From positions 1 through 64,000 of the forward strand of contig JACRFZ010000002.1 in NCBI GenBank assembly GCA_016212515.1: a stretch of DNA of 64,000 nucleotides. Reading direction: 5' to 3'. Below, in pieces: positions 16,970 through 25,447 of this stretch; positions within the stretch are counted from its first letter, which is position 1, and every line of letters begins with the position of its first letter. A model generated the notes under the pieces. It had not been told where the DNA came from. It was given only the letters and a program-made list of their open reading frames with translations, and made no database searches. The stretch is from Candidatus Melainabacteria bacterium. GTDB taxonomy: Bacteria > Cyanobacteriota > Vampirovibrionia > Obscuribacterales > Obscuribacteraceae. The translations under genes and the position numbers were made by a program.

Positions 16970-19900
16970 ATGAATCCTTTTCAGATAATTGCCACGCTCA
17001 GGAAGCTTGGCAATTATCTTGCCGGGCTCTTTCCCTTTCTGAGTAAATTAGCAGACCTTATAGCCTCGCTGCTGCTCAAGTTGCCCCTGGTTAAAGGCCT
17101 CGGCGACTTAACCAGTAAGTTACTGGAACGCCCTTTATTCAGCGCCATCTGGAAAGTGCTGGAGCGCTTCTACTGGCGTACTTATTCTAAAGACAGGCTG
17201 GACTTAAGCCAGGCACCACCGCAATCACTGCCGGTTTTACGACCGGTCTTTCAACTTTGCGTGCTTTTGCTCTTGCTTCTGCCCTTCGCCGCAAGCGGTG
17301 CCCTGCGCGTGCCGATAGAAACCTTCTCTGGCTTCAGCGGCACGGCTCCAGCCTGGTCGGTCTGGCTCTGGCTTATAACCCTGCCTCTGGCCTGGTCCTG
17401 CCTCTTGATCGGCACCGGGCTTTCCAATCGCCCCGCCTTCATTGCCACCGCCCTCGGTGCTCTATATTTTCTCGCCACCAATACCATTCTTTTACCAAGA
17501 GCCTGGGGCAACATCCTGCTGGGGCTGACCGTGCTCCTCTCCTTCGCTCTCTGCGAGCGACGACTGAACAGGGCCGGTGCTAAAAACGCCGTTCTGGCTG
17601 GAATCAATGGAGTGCTGGTGGGAGGAGCAGCCGGGGTTCAAATGACGGTGATGACGCCCTTGAGACCCTGGCTGACCGACCAACTGCACCTACCGGCGGC
17701 CATCGGCACTATCCCCATCGGACTGGTGGTGGGCATAACCCTCGGTATAAGCCTGGCCATGCTCTCCCTCAGGTGGTCATGGCTACCGACAAAACCTACA
17801 GCCATACCAGGTTTGCGCGGAACAAAGAGCGACAGCGCCATGGCTGTGTGGCTGCTCACTCTGCTCCTTCTGGCGTTTCTCTTACAGGGGCTCTATCGCA
17901 GCAATCTGGGTCAACAGGCAGGAGCCCTCCTCTCTTCCCTCAACTTGTCCAATGCCTACTTGTGGCCGGTCTGGTACTTCATCGGCATCGGCATTATGCA
18001 CAAGCTGCTGGGCTCAAGCAAGGTGGTGGCAAAGGCCCTCAACACAGCCCTGCCTGCCAAAATTCTGAACCCGCTTCTTCTAGTGGGGCTTCTACTTGCC
18101 CTGCTGTTTTGCACAAGCGACTGGCTGGCTTACTACTTCGCCGCTTTCATACAGGGCGGCAGCACAACCGAAGCGCTTTGCCGCTTCTTTGCCCAACTCT
18201 ATCAATTTGCCAGCCCCTATCTTTTCCAGAATACGATGAGCCGCATCTCCACTCACTGGTTGGCGCTGGTGCTCCTGGCGCAAACCGTGCTGGTACTGGC
18301 TCTGGCCCTTGCCGGTAAGTTGAGTGGGGCCGTACTGAACCGGCTCTTTTACTGGACAGCCCTTGCCGCCCTGCTTGTCTGGGAATACGCCTTCCAATTT
18401 TCTTCCTTTGCCAGAAGCCCCATACACTCCAGTTGGATGCTCTTTCTATTCGGCGTCTGGCTGCTCTGGCTGATGCATACCGTGGGCTGGTCCATGAGCA
18501 TGAATAGCTCACGCCTCTGGCCAAGTCGTGGGCGCCTGGCCATTTACGCCGCCATAGTCAGCCTCTGCATTCTAGAAATTCACGCTCGCGTTGCCTGCCA
18601 GGATTTTCGCGTCACCAATGAGATTTTCCTGGCCATGTTCCGGGGCGTCATTGAAGTGGGTCCGCCCTATTATCTCTACCTCTTTGCCAGTCGCCGCGTT
18701 GCTGCGGGCGGCACACAACCCATATCACTGAAGCTTATCTTCAGCTTTTTCTGCCTGGGAGCCCTCACCTCCATGGCCGGTAATGTGCTTGAAAAGCTAG
18801 CTTCGGTGCATTTCCAGCCCGATGCCTTCCAGGCACTTATCACCAGACAGCTCGAAACATTTACTAGCACCGGTTCCATCAATATCGCCATCAATCACGA
18901 AAGCAGCACGATGATAGTGGGAACTGCACTGTATATGGTACTGCTACTTTTTGCCAAACACCATCTGAAAGCAAGCAATTTTGGCGGTGCCGCTATAACA
19001 TTCGCGCTCATGGCCTTTGCCGGCGGGCTGGCTGCTTTCGCTCACTCTCTCATTGACCTGCCGCTGCCCACCGCCTGGCGCATTGTGCTGGCACCGACCA
19101 GCCAGGAGCTTAACTTCAATTGCAATGTCTTGATCACCTTTGCCTGGGCCTGGTTACCGGCACTGATGTTGGGGCTGGCCGGTCTCTATGAAGAGAAGCA
19201 AGCTGAAACCAAGCCGCTCCTTCTAAAACTGGCGGCCCTGCCCCTGACGGCAGCCCTGGCATACTGCTATGGGTTCCATGAAGAATACCTGCGCATGAGC
19301 GGACTGCTCGCGCCCTTTATAGTAGCCGTACTTTCGCTCCTGGCACTACTGATGGTACTGACCTTGAGAATGCTGGAAGAAGGGCAGGCGGAAGAAAGCG
19401 GACCGACCGAGGGGAAAATCGACAGCGGCGTCTTGACAAAGCTGCTGGCTGGAACCCTGGTTCTGGCTGCCGGTTATTCGCTCGTAGCTCCCAAAGTCGA
19501 ATTACAAACAGTCACACTGGCGGAAACTCAAACTCAAGTCAAGCTCAGTAAGAGCTTCAAGGAAGTGCATGCAGGACCGTCGCACTATTTCGAGAGGAAC
19601 TCGAGCGGCAGCCGCAACCTCTTTGCTTTCGGCACCGCCACTGGTGCAGCCGACAGCCTCAAAATGGCACGCAGCCTGCTGACCAGGGCGGCCCAGAGCG
19701 GCACTTTTCCAAATCTAAGACCACTGAGCGTCACCCCCTGGGATCGCTACCAGAAGGGCGCCCTGCTGCTGGTGTACAACTATGGACCGCTAGACAAGCC
19801 AAATCTAGGGCTGACAGCTCTTTTCCCGCTCAAGTCAGGCACCGCCGGCGAAGACAACTGTACCTATGAATACTATACAATTCTTGCCACAGGCCTTAGC

Positions 19901-19972
19901 GAAGACATAGAAAAACTGCAATGGGAGCTTGCTCTCACCATCAAGGAGAGAAGACCATGCACGACCAAATGA
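16970..19972 (+). CDS. Large polytopic membrane protein
   Basis: This 1000-residue protein is dominated by hydrophobic segments; I count roughly 18-20 candidate membrane helices between residues 90 and 840. They are followed by a soluble C-terminal domain of about 150 residues facing one side (TQTQVKLSKSFKEVHAGPSH onward). An amphipathic N-terminal region of about 80 residues precedes the first helix. I recognise no transporter or enzyme motif; HEEYLR near residue 770 does not have the spacing of a CAAX-protease motif. It lies between a secreted protein (10-base gap) and an MFS carrier whose start overlaps its end by 16 bases, so the three form one operon. Confidence 0.75.
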   Translation: MNPFQIIATLRKLGNYLAGLFPFLSKLADLIASLLLKLPLVKGLGDLTSKLLERPLFSAIWKVLERFYWRTYSKDRLDLSQAPPQSLPVLRPVFQLCVLLLLLLPFAASGALRVPIETFSGFSGTAPAWSVWLWLITLPLAWSCLLIGTGLSNRPAFIATALGALYFLATNTILLPRAWGNILLGLTVLLSFALCERRLNRAGAKNAVLAGINGVLVGGAAGVQMTVMTPLRPWLTDQLHLPAAIGTIPIGLVVGITLGISLAMLSLRWSWLPTKPTAIPGLRGTKSDSAMAVWLLTLLLLAFLLQGLYRSNLGQQAGALLSSLNLSNAYLWPVWYFIGIGIMHKLLGSSKVVAKALNTALPAKILNPLLLVGLLLALLFCTSDWLAYYFAAFIQGGSTTEALCRFFAQLYQFASPYLFQNTMSRISTHWLALVLLAQTVLVLALALAGKLSGAVLNRLFYWTALAALLVWEYAFQFSSFARSPIHSSWMLFLFGVWLLWLMHTVGWSMSMNSSRLWPSRGRLAIYAAIVSLCILEIHARVACQDFRVTNEIFLAMFRGVIEVGPPYYLYLFASRRVAAGGTQPISLKLIFSFFCLGALTSMAGNVLEKLASVHFQPDAFQALITRQLETFTSTGSINIAINHESSTMIVGTALYMVLLLFAKHHLKASNFGGAAITFALMAFAGGLAAFAHSLIDLPLPTAWRIVLAPTSQELNFNCNVLITFAWAWLPALMLGLAGLYEEKQAETKPLLLKLAALPLTAALAYCYGFHEEYLRMSGLLAPFIVAVLSLLALLMVLTLRMLEEGQAEESGPTEGKIDSGVLTKLLAGTLVLAAGYSLVAPKVELQTVTLAETQTQVKLSKSFKEVHAGPSHYFERNSSGSRNLFAFGTATGAADSLKMARSLLTRAAQSGTFPNLRPLSVTPWDRYQKGALLLVYNYGPLDKPNLGLTALFPLKSGTAGEDNCTYEYYTILATGLSEDIEKLQWELALTIKERRPCTTK

Positions 19973-21252
19973 ACCATGACAAACTAATCGGGCGCATTTC
20001 CTTAAAGCTACTGCCCTTTCTCTTTTTGCTCTATATAATCTCTTACCTTGATCGCATCAATCTTTCCTTTGCCGCTCTGCAAATGAATCAAGAACTGAAG
20101 TTCTCCGATCAAGCCTTTGGTCTCGGGGCCGGTATCTTCTTCCTTGGTTATTGTCTCTTCGGCATCCCCAGTAACTTCATCATCGAAAAACTCGGTCCCC
20201 GACGCTGGATAAGCATCATCATGGTGGTCTGGGGCATTGTCACAGTGCTCATGTGCCAGGTGAAAGACCCGCTTTCCTTCGCCATAATGCGGTTCCTTCT
20301 GGGAGCGGCAGAGGCGGGCTTTTTCCCGGGCATGCTGCTCTATCTCACATACTGGTTTCCCAGACGCCATTACGGCACGGCCGTGGCCCGCTTCATGACG
20401 GCTATTCCGGCAGCCGGACTGCTGGGTAGCGCCGTCGCCGCCTATGCCTTATCGATCCATGGTTTCTTGAACATCAGCGGTTGGAAATGGCTCTTCATCG
20501 TCACGGGCGGACCGGCAGTTCTGATTGGACTTTTGATTCCCTTCTTGCTGCCGGACCGCCCCCGCCACGCCGCCTGGCTCAAAGAAGCAGAAGTGGCAAT
20601 GCTGGAGAACCTACTGGCGGCCGACCAAACAACCAGCCCGGACCAGCCCGCCGTAAAGGAGAAAAATGCTCTGCTCTTGCCGGTAGTATGGCTCTTCGCC
20701 CTCATCTATTTCACGCTGACAGTGAGCATGTACGGCTTCACCTTCTGGCTGCCGCAGATTATCAAAGCCTTCGAAAGTCAACAATCTGATGTGACCACCT
20801 CTTTGCTGGCGGCTATTCCCGCGCTCTTTCAAGCGGCCGGTATGCTGCTTGTAGCCGGCAGTTCCGACCGCCGCAAAGAAAGGACCTTCCACCTGGCCTT
20901 TGCCAATTTGCTGACTTTTCTCGGACTGGTTTTGACCGGACTGGCACCTGAGCCCGCTTTAAAGCTTGCCGGACTCTGTCTATCGGCCTTTGGCATATGG
21001 GGCGCCGTCGGTCCCTTCTGGGCACTGACCAGGCAGACGCTTAGCCAGAACAGTCAGGCGGCCGGTCTCGCTCTAATCAACTCCGTCGGTAATCTCGGGG
21101 GCTTTGCCGGTCCCTATTTGATCGGAATGATCAAACAACATTCCCAGGGCAACTTTACCGCCTCCCTGCTTACTCTTGCCAGCGCGTCGGTGTTTGCCAC
21201 CATCCTGCTGCTGCTGCAAAGGCAACGCGAAGGCTCAGCAAAGGCAAACTAG
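19957..21252 (+). CDS. MFS transporter, anion:cation symporter type
   Basis: This is a 431-residue, 12-helix secondary transporter. The first helix ends YLDRINLSFAAL, a hallmark of the ACS family (phthalate, tartrate, glucarate, allantoate and related organic-anion carriers), and helix 4-5 has FLLGAAEAGFFPGMLLYLTYWFP, also typical of that family. The substrate is not decidable. I chose ATG at 19957 because AAGGAG lies 8 bases upstream; an in-frame ATG at 19921 lies deeper in the preceding gene. The stop shares CTAG with the convergent gene at 21249, leaving no room for a terminator. Confidence 0.9.
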   Translation: MHDQMNHDKLIGRISLKLLPFLFLLYIISYLDRINLSFAALQMNQELKFSDQAFGLGAGIFFLGYCLFGIPSNFIIEKLGPRRWISIIMVVWGIVTVLMCQVKDPLSFAIMRFLLGAAEAGFFPGMLLYLTYWFPRRHYGTAVARFMTAIPAAGLLGSAVAAYALSIHGFLNISGWKWLFIVTGGPAVLIGLLIPFLLPDRPRHAAWLKEAEVAMLENLLAADQTTSPDQPAVKEKNALLLPVVWLFALIYFTLTVSMYGFTFWLPQIIKAFESQQSDVTTSLLAAIPALFQAAGMLLVAGSSDRRKERTFHLAFANLLTFLGLVLTGLAPEPALKLAGLCLSAFGIWGAVGPFWALTRQTLSQNSQAAGLALINSVGNLGGFAGPYLIGMIKQHSQGNFTASLLTLASASVFATILLLLQRQREGSAKAN

Positions 21253-21824
21253 TTGAGGGAGCGGCGGGCATGCAATTCCCGCATCAATGAAAAATTGGTG
21301 CGCCCCAATAGCAAGGTAACGTTACGATCACCCAGTTGCACCCGCCTCTGATATTCGGTGGGATCGGCGGGAATATACTTCCATCTTGTGCGGCTACCGT
21401 CCGACAGGTGAAAGACGTCTACTTGCACGGTGATAGCCATAGACTTGAGAGCAGCCTTGCCGTCACCTTGAACAGTATTGGGAGTAGCCACGGTGGCCGG
21501 CGCCAGGAAGGAATTACCAGTGACGCGAATGGCCCTTTCGATGGGATCTTCGATGGTGACTACCTTGATGGTCCAGTTGGTAGCCTTGTAGTTGTGAGCC
21601 AGGGCACGCTGCACCGACTTGGCGGCTTCCAGATAATTCTGCTTGGAATAAACTTCCCGGGGATTGACGTCGGTGGGCGGACCAACCATGGCCGTCAGTT
21701 CCTTCAGGACAGTGATCTCCATCATGTTCTTGAGACGCGGGAAGAAGATCAAAAGGAAAAGCACCAGGCAGCCAGCCGGTACAAGTATTTTCTGATCTAA
21801 AAAATTTAGCTGGGAAAATTCCAT
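21249..21824 (-). CDS. Membrane-anchored hypothetical protein
   Basis: This protein of about 191 residues has one N-terminal membrane segment (ILVPAGCLVLFLLIFFP, residues about 10-26) and a soluble domain probably outside the cytoplasm. The soluble part has a repeated pattern of basic helices and beta-strands (TIKVVTIEDPIERAIRVTG, then VQVDVFHLSDGSRTRWKY). The topology and size resemble inner-membrane assembly components such as IcmL/DotI or VirB8-like proteins, but I cannot confirm homology. ATG at 21824 (AAAGG, 5-6 bases away) is preferred over a TTG eight codons upstream. Confidence 0.6.
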   Translation of the reverse strand: MEFSQLNFLDQKILVPAGCLVLFLLIFFPRLKNMMEITVLKELTAMVGPPTDVNPREVYSKQNYLEAAKSVQRALAHNYKATNWTIKVVTIEDPIERAIRVTGNSFLAPATVATPNTVQGDGKAALKSMAITVQVDVFHLSDGSRTRWKYIPADPTEYQRRVQLGDRNVTLLLGRTNFSLMRELHARRSLN

Positions 21825-21990
21825 AGTCGCCTTTAAGCCACAGGTCAAAGTCGTCAGTCAGGGGGTAGCACTGCACTCAGATTCCACATACGTTATTCCC
21901 GCCCCGGCAATAACTTAAAAACCTTCCTGAATACTTGATTTGAGCGCCTGATAAATCTCGGCGGCAAGACCCCGGGCCCATAGACACTAA

Positions 21991-23724
21991 TCAGCGCAAA
22001 CCCAAGCCCCGGGCTGAATACCAGCCGTCGCGCGAGCCGCCCCACCAGTTATTGACATAGAAGCGGTCGGTTTTGGGGTCATAATCATCGATAGCCATGC
22101 AATGACCGGGCACGATATAGGCAACACTGCCTCGATTCTTGAGGGCATCCACAATGTCCGCCTTCCTGGCGCCGCGCCCCATCCAATTGTCGAGAATGCG
22201 CATATTCTGACCGCAAGCCAGACGGCTCACATAGTTAAGCTGATCATTGGTGGTACCGCCATAGTCATAGCCGCGGGAGCGGTAACCGAGGGCGGCGATG
22301 GAAGCAAATTGGAAAATCTGATTGGAATAGGAGCGGTTCCAGCTTGGTTCGTAATTGAGCTGAGCTTCGCTTAGATGAACCTTGACCCTTTCCCCGCGGG
22401 TATTGACGCCCCTGGAAGTGACATAGCCTTTGGTGCAAGCTTCTCTCAGCCAGCGGGTCAACTCCTGAGGACGGCGACCGGCCAGGTTGGATTCCACTGA
22501 GTTGAGGGAGCATGTGCCGATACTACCCTGGTTGATGTAGCGTTTGGGATCGGCCAGCTCTTTCAGGGCGCTCTCCACCAGCAAGCGCCGCTCTTGAGCA
22601 CCCACTACACTGGCCCGGCCGCTCACCGAATCGGTAAAAATACGACTCAAATTCGAATAAGAATCCGCCAGGTCAAGGTCCGAAGGCGCCATCCAGCCCC
22701 TCCGACTGAAACCATCCACCCGCCTCTCGAAACCATTCATCCAGCCCAAAATCGTGTTTTCATTTCCTTGAAAAACCTTATTAGCACTGGCTACCCGCAG
22801 AAACTCCTCCCGGGCCGCCTGCAAATCACGGGCGGCCCCGTCGCCCTCGTTGCGTGGCCCCATAAAGAACTTCTCGTTCAGTTCTTTGTAGGCCAGCTCG
22901 CCGTCTTGAGCCATCTGCAAATCGGTGCGCCAGGTCGGTTTAAGATTCTCTCTGATGTTCTGACCGCCGTCTTTGCCCTCACCCTCCACCTGGGTATGGG
23001 TGACAAATTTCTCGCTCTCGCCCACCCGGTCGGTATATTGAGTTACCACCTTGCCCAGTGAGGTACGGTAGCGCTCCACCACTTGCTGGAGTTTGAGCGG
23101 CTGATTCCGGTCATAGTTGTAGATTACCTGGGAACCGTTTGGGCGGTGCAGTGCGCTAACGCGCTCCACGGTGCGCCCGTCCGTCAGAGCCACAGGCTCG
23201 TGCTCCACACGGCAGAAATCACTGCGCAAAGTAGAGGTTTTACCGTCGCCTGTTTTGAGAACAACCGAACCGAGGCCGTCGCCTTTTTGCACCACGGTCA
23301 AAGCCGAAAGCTGTCCCTCCGAACGAAGAAGAGCGGCATCAATCTCGCATTCATTGCCGCCGACCAGGGCTCGCACTTTCGCTACTTTAGCCTGCCCATT
23401 CTCATCGAAAACCACTTTGCCATCTTGCTTCTCGTAATCAATCGAGAGGCAATTGCTACCATTTTTGATACCACAGACAAGACCATCCCGCAAAGTAAGG
23501 ACGGCACCATCACCCTTGCGCAGTTCCACTGCCGCCCCTAGATCCTCAGGCAGGGGGCGACTCTTCTCCACAGCATCCAGATTTCTCAAATGCCTTAGAC
23601 CCTCCTGAAACATCGGTCCGGCGGTAAGATCGCTCAGCACAGTTTCAGCAGGCTCCAGTCGCCTGTGCTTGAGGAGCTGAGCCTCGCTTCTATCAGATTC
23701 AGATTTGGTCACCGTGTTATCCAT
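21991..23724 (-). CDS. Papain-like cysteine peptidase-domain protein
   Basis: This is a 577-residue protein without a classical signal peptide. Residues 1-390 are hydrophilic, with beta-rich repeats containing GDG and LTDG turns (for example GDGAVLTLRDGLVCG). The last 180 residues carry a papain-type catalytic set: Gln399 in INQGSIGTC, Cys405 six residues later, His541 in PGHCMAIDDYD, and Asn558/559 in FYVNNWWGG. Distances Gln-Cys (6), Cys-His (136) and His-Asn (17) nearly equal those of papain (6, 134, 16). NNWWG also matches the strand-end pattern of C1/C2 peptidases. The start lies 11 bases after the stop of the poly-Gly protein, so the two are co-expressed. Predicted a protease or transglutaminase-like toxin/effector; the target is unknown. 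Confidence 0.75.
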   Translation of the reverse strand: MDNTVTKSESDRSEAQLLKHRRLEPAETVLSDLTAGPMFQEGLRHLRNLDAVEKSRPLPEDLGAAVELRKGDGAVLTLRDGLVCGIKNGSNCLSIDYEKQDGKVVFDENGQAKVAKVRALVGGNECEIDAALLRSEGQLSALTVVQKGDGLGSVVLKTGDGKTSTLRSDFCRVEHEPVALTDGRTVERVSALHRPNGSQVIYNYDRNQPLKLQQVVERYRTSLGKVVTQYTDRVGESEKFVTHTQVEGEGKDGGQNIRENLKPTWRTDLQMAQDGELAYKELNEKFFMGPRNEGDGAARDLQAAREEFLRVASANKVFQGNENTILGWMNGFERRVDGFSRRGWMAPSDLDLADSYSNLSRIFTDSVSGRASVVGAQERRLLVESALKELADPKRYINQGSIGTCSLNSVESNLAGRRPQELTRWLREACTKGYVTSRGVNTRGERVKVHLSEAQLNYEPSWNRSYSNQIFQFASIAALGYRSRGYDYGGTTNDQLNYVSRLACGQNMRILDNWMGRGARKADIVDALKNRGSVAYIVPGHCMAIDDYDPKTDRFYVNNWWGGSRDGWYSARGLGLR

Positions 23725-23735
23725 AAGTCAATCAA

Positions 23736-25181
23736 CTACTTCTGAGGCAAGATGGAAAACCCTTCCAGGGGCTTTACTTTCGGTACCGGTGCCCGCTGCA
23801 GGTCGGCGATTAGACTGGCGGCATTGTCGGGCGAAAGCTTGGAGAGATCGGCGTCGCCACCGGCACTGGTATCATATTTCTTGGCACTCTCCAGCATCTG
23901 GGAGCGCCTTATAGCGCCTTCCAGGTTACTATTGTTATCGAACATGGCATGCACGTCGGCGGGATTAGCCTTGCCGCTTTCGGCACGCTCGGCAAAATTG
24001 GCAAATGTGCCGGCAAAGGCTTCCAGGGCGGCAGGATTGTTAGCCGTCTTCTCAAAGCTGGCGGCAAAATCGTTTATGGCTTTAGAGCCTTCCTTGTCTC
24101 CCTGTTTGTCCAGAGCCGAGGCTCTCTTGCCCATTTTCTCCTGAATTTCCTTGGCATGCTTGGCCATGTATGCAGCCAACTTCTTGGGGTCCCAGGGAGG
24201 CGGTCCCATTTCTTCCATGAAGCCGTCAGGCATCACATCGGCCATCCAGTTACTGTACTTGACCGGGTTCATATCGGTCAGTTTGCCGGCCAGTTCGCTG
24301 AAGCGACCATTGTTAGTGATATCGGTGCGCCGATCGCTTATGCTCTTGTCGGTATTGTCTGTTACATCGGTTTCCGGCAGTTCACCACCGCCGCCGCCAC
24401 CACCACCGCCGCCTCCACGGTCGCAGCCGCCGCCGCCACCGCCGCCGCCGCCATCACAACCACCGCCGCCGCCGCCCAGATCCGACTGTCCGTCCGGCAA
24501 GGTCTTATCAACGGGTGCCTTTTCAAACTTATCCCGGAAACTATCTCTGAACTCGGAAGAGACCAGGTCTTCCCCACTTGCCCCCTTAGCCACATTCAAA
24601 CGGGGCAGAACATCAGGGCTCTGGGCCTTGATCATGGCCCCCAGATCGGTGAGAGCTTTCTCAGTTATTTTGCTGTCGGCGCCGGCCTCTACCTGCACAT
24701 TGTATTCTTTCAAGGTCTTGCCGCTCAGCCCCTGGGCCAGGCTGACGGTGCCGTCTTTACCGACAAGAATGTCGGCATTGCCGCTCTGGGGTCCGACATT
24801 GATGCGAGGCGACTCTCCCGTACCAAGTTGAGCACGATCGGAAGTAATGGCGGGCAACTTGTCGGAAGTTTGATAACGCACCAGATTATCCGACTTGAAG
24901 TGGGCACTATCAACGGCCACCCGGGTCTCCACTTCCGGCTTGACCACACTGGGGGTGTCGACAGCTACCGTCGAAACGGTCTTGCCGGTGTCATAGCCGG
25001 GCAGGGGCGCGAAATCGAGGGTGCCGCCGGCAGGGGAAACCGTACCGGCACTAACCATACTGGTTTCAAAAGTAGCAGGCATGCTGTAGGCGGCATCGGA
25101 GACGCTGGTCAGGGAAAGGTCACTGACTGCGCCTGCACTTGAAAATGTGGCGCCATCGCCCACGGAGAAATTTTCACTCAT
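23736..25181 (-). CDS. Hypothetical protein with long poly-Gly/Cys tract
   Basis: This 481-residue acidic, hydrophilic protein has no signal peptide or membrane segment. Around residues 235-275 it has some 30 glycines broken only by Cys-Asp pairs (the DNA at 24382-24478 is mostly GGC/GGT codons), an arrangement like a flexible linker. The N-terminal half is rich in Ser, Val and Thr; the C-terminal half is helical, with MGPPPWDPKKLAAYMAKHA and many Lys/Glu/Asn. No family is recognised. ATG at 25181 has GGAG 11 bases upstream; an in-frame ATG seven codons earlier has none. It precedes the papain-like gene by 11 bases, so it may be its substrate, carrier or partner. Confidence 0.65.
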   Translation of the reverse strand: MSENFSVGDGATFSSAGAVSDLSLTSVSDAAYSMPATFETSMVSAGTVSPAGGTLDFAPLPGYDTGKTVSTVAVDTPSVVKPEVETRVAVDSAHFKSDNLVRYQTSDKLPAITSDRAQLGTGESPRINVGPQSGNADILVGKDGTVSLAQGLSGKTLKEYNVQVEAGADSKITEKALTDLGAMIKAQSPDVLPRLNVAKGASGEDLVSSEFRDSFRDKFEKAPVDKTLPDGQSDLGGGGGGCDGGGGGGGGGCDRGGGGGGGGGGGELPETDVTDNTDKSISDRRTDITNNGRFSELAGKLTDMNPVKYSNWMADVMPDGFMEEMGPPPWDPKKLAAYMAKHAKEIQEKMGKRASALDKQGDKEGSKAINDFAASFEKTANNPAALEAFAGTFANFAERAESGKANPADVHAMFDNNSNLEGAIRRSQMLESAKKYDTSAGGDADLSKLSPDNAASLIADLQRAPVPKVKPLEGFSILPQK

Positions 25182-25391
25182 AGAATTCTTGACTCCAGTC
25201 ATTGAGAACTGTCGGGGGTCAGCCGCCGCTGACCTGGGTGCTAAGCAAGCGCAGAGGGCGCCTCTTGCATCCTTAGACTAGGAGCCAATAGTTGCAACTT
25301 TGTTGCAGGCACCCCCGTAGTTTCCCCACTAGCGGGCAATTCCGCCCCGCCGAAAGTCAACCTGACAACTTCACACTTGCCGCCAGAAACT

Positions 25392-25430
25392 AGGGTTTTT
25401 GCCCCGGAAAGCGCTAAAATGGAAAACCCT
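25392..25430 (+). promoter_or_regulatory. Inverted repeat before the first kinase gene
   Basis: AGGGTTTT (25392-25399) and AAAACCCT (25423-25430) form an 8-base inverted repeat with a 23-base loop, 17 bases before the kinase ATG. TTAGTTAGTTTTTT follows, and no ribosome site is visible. It could be an operator or a leader structure; no function is shown. Confidence 0.3.
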
Positions 25431-25447
25431 CTTAGTTAGTTTTTTAA

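Noticed and set aside
19260-19300. CAAX-protease motif EExxxR in the polytopic protein
   Set aside because: The sequence HEEYLR has the wrong spacing and the other conserved histidines are not seen.
24151-24831. Plus-strand proline-rich frame of 226 codons
   Set aside because: It is the antisense of the poly-Gly tract; the minus-strand gene has the ribosome site and operon context.
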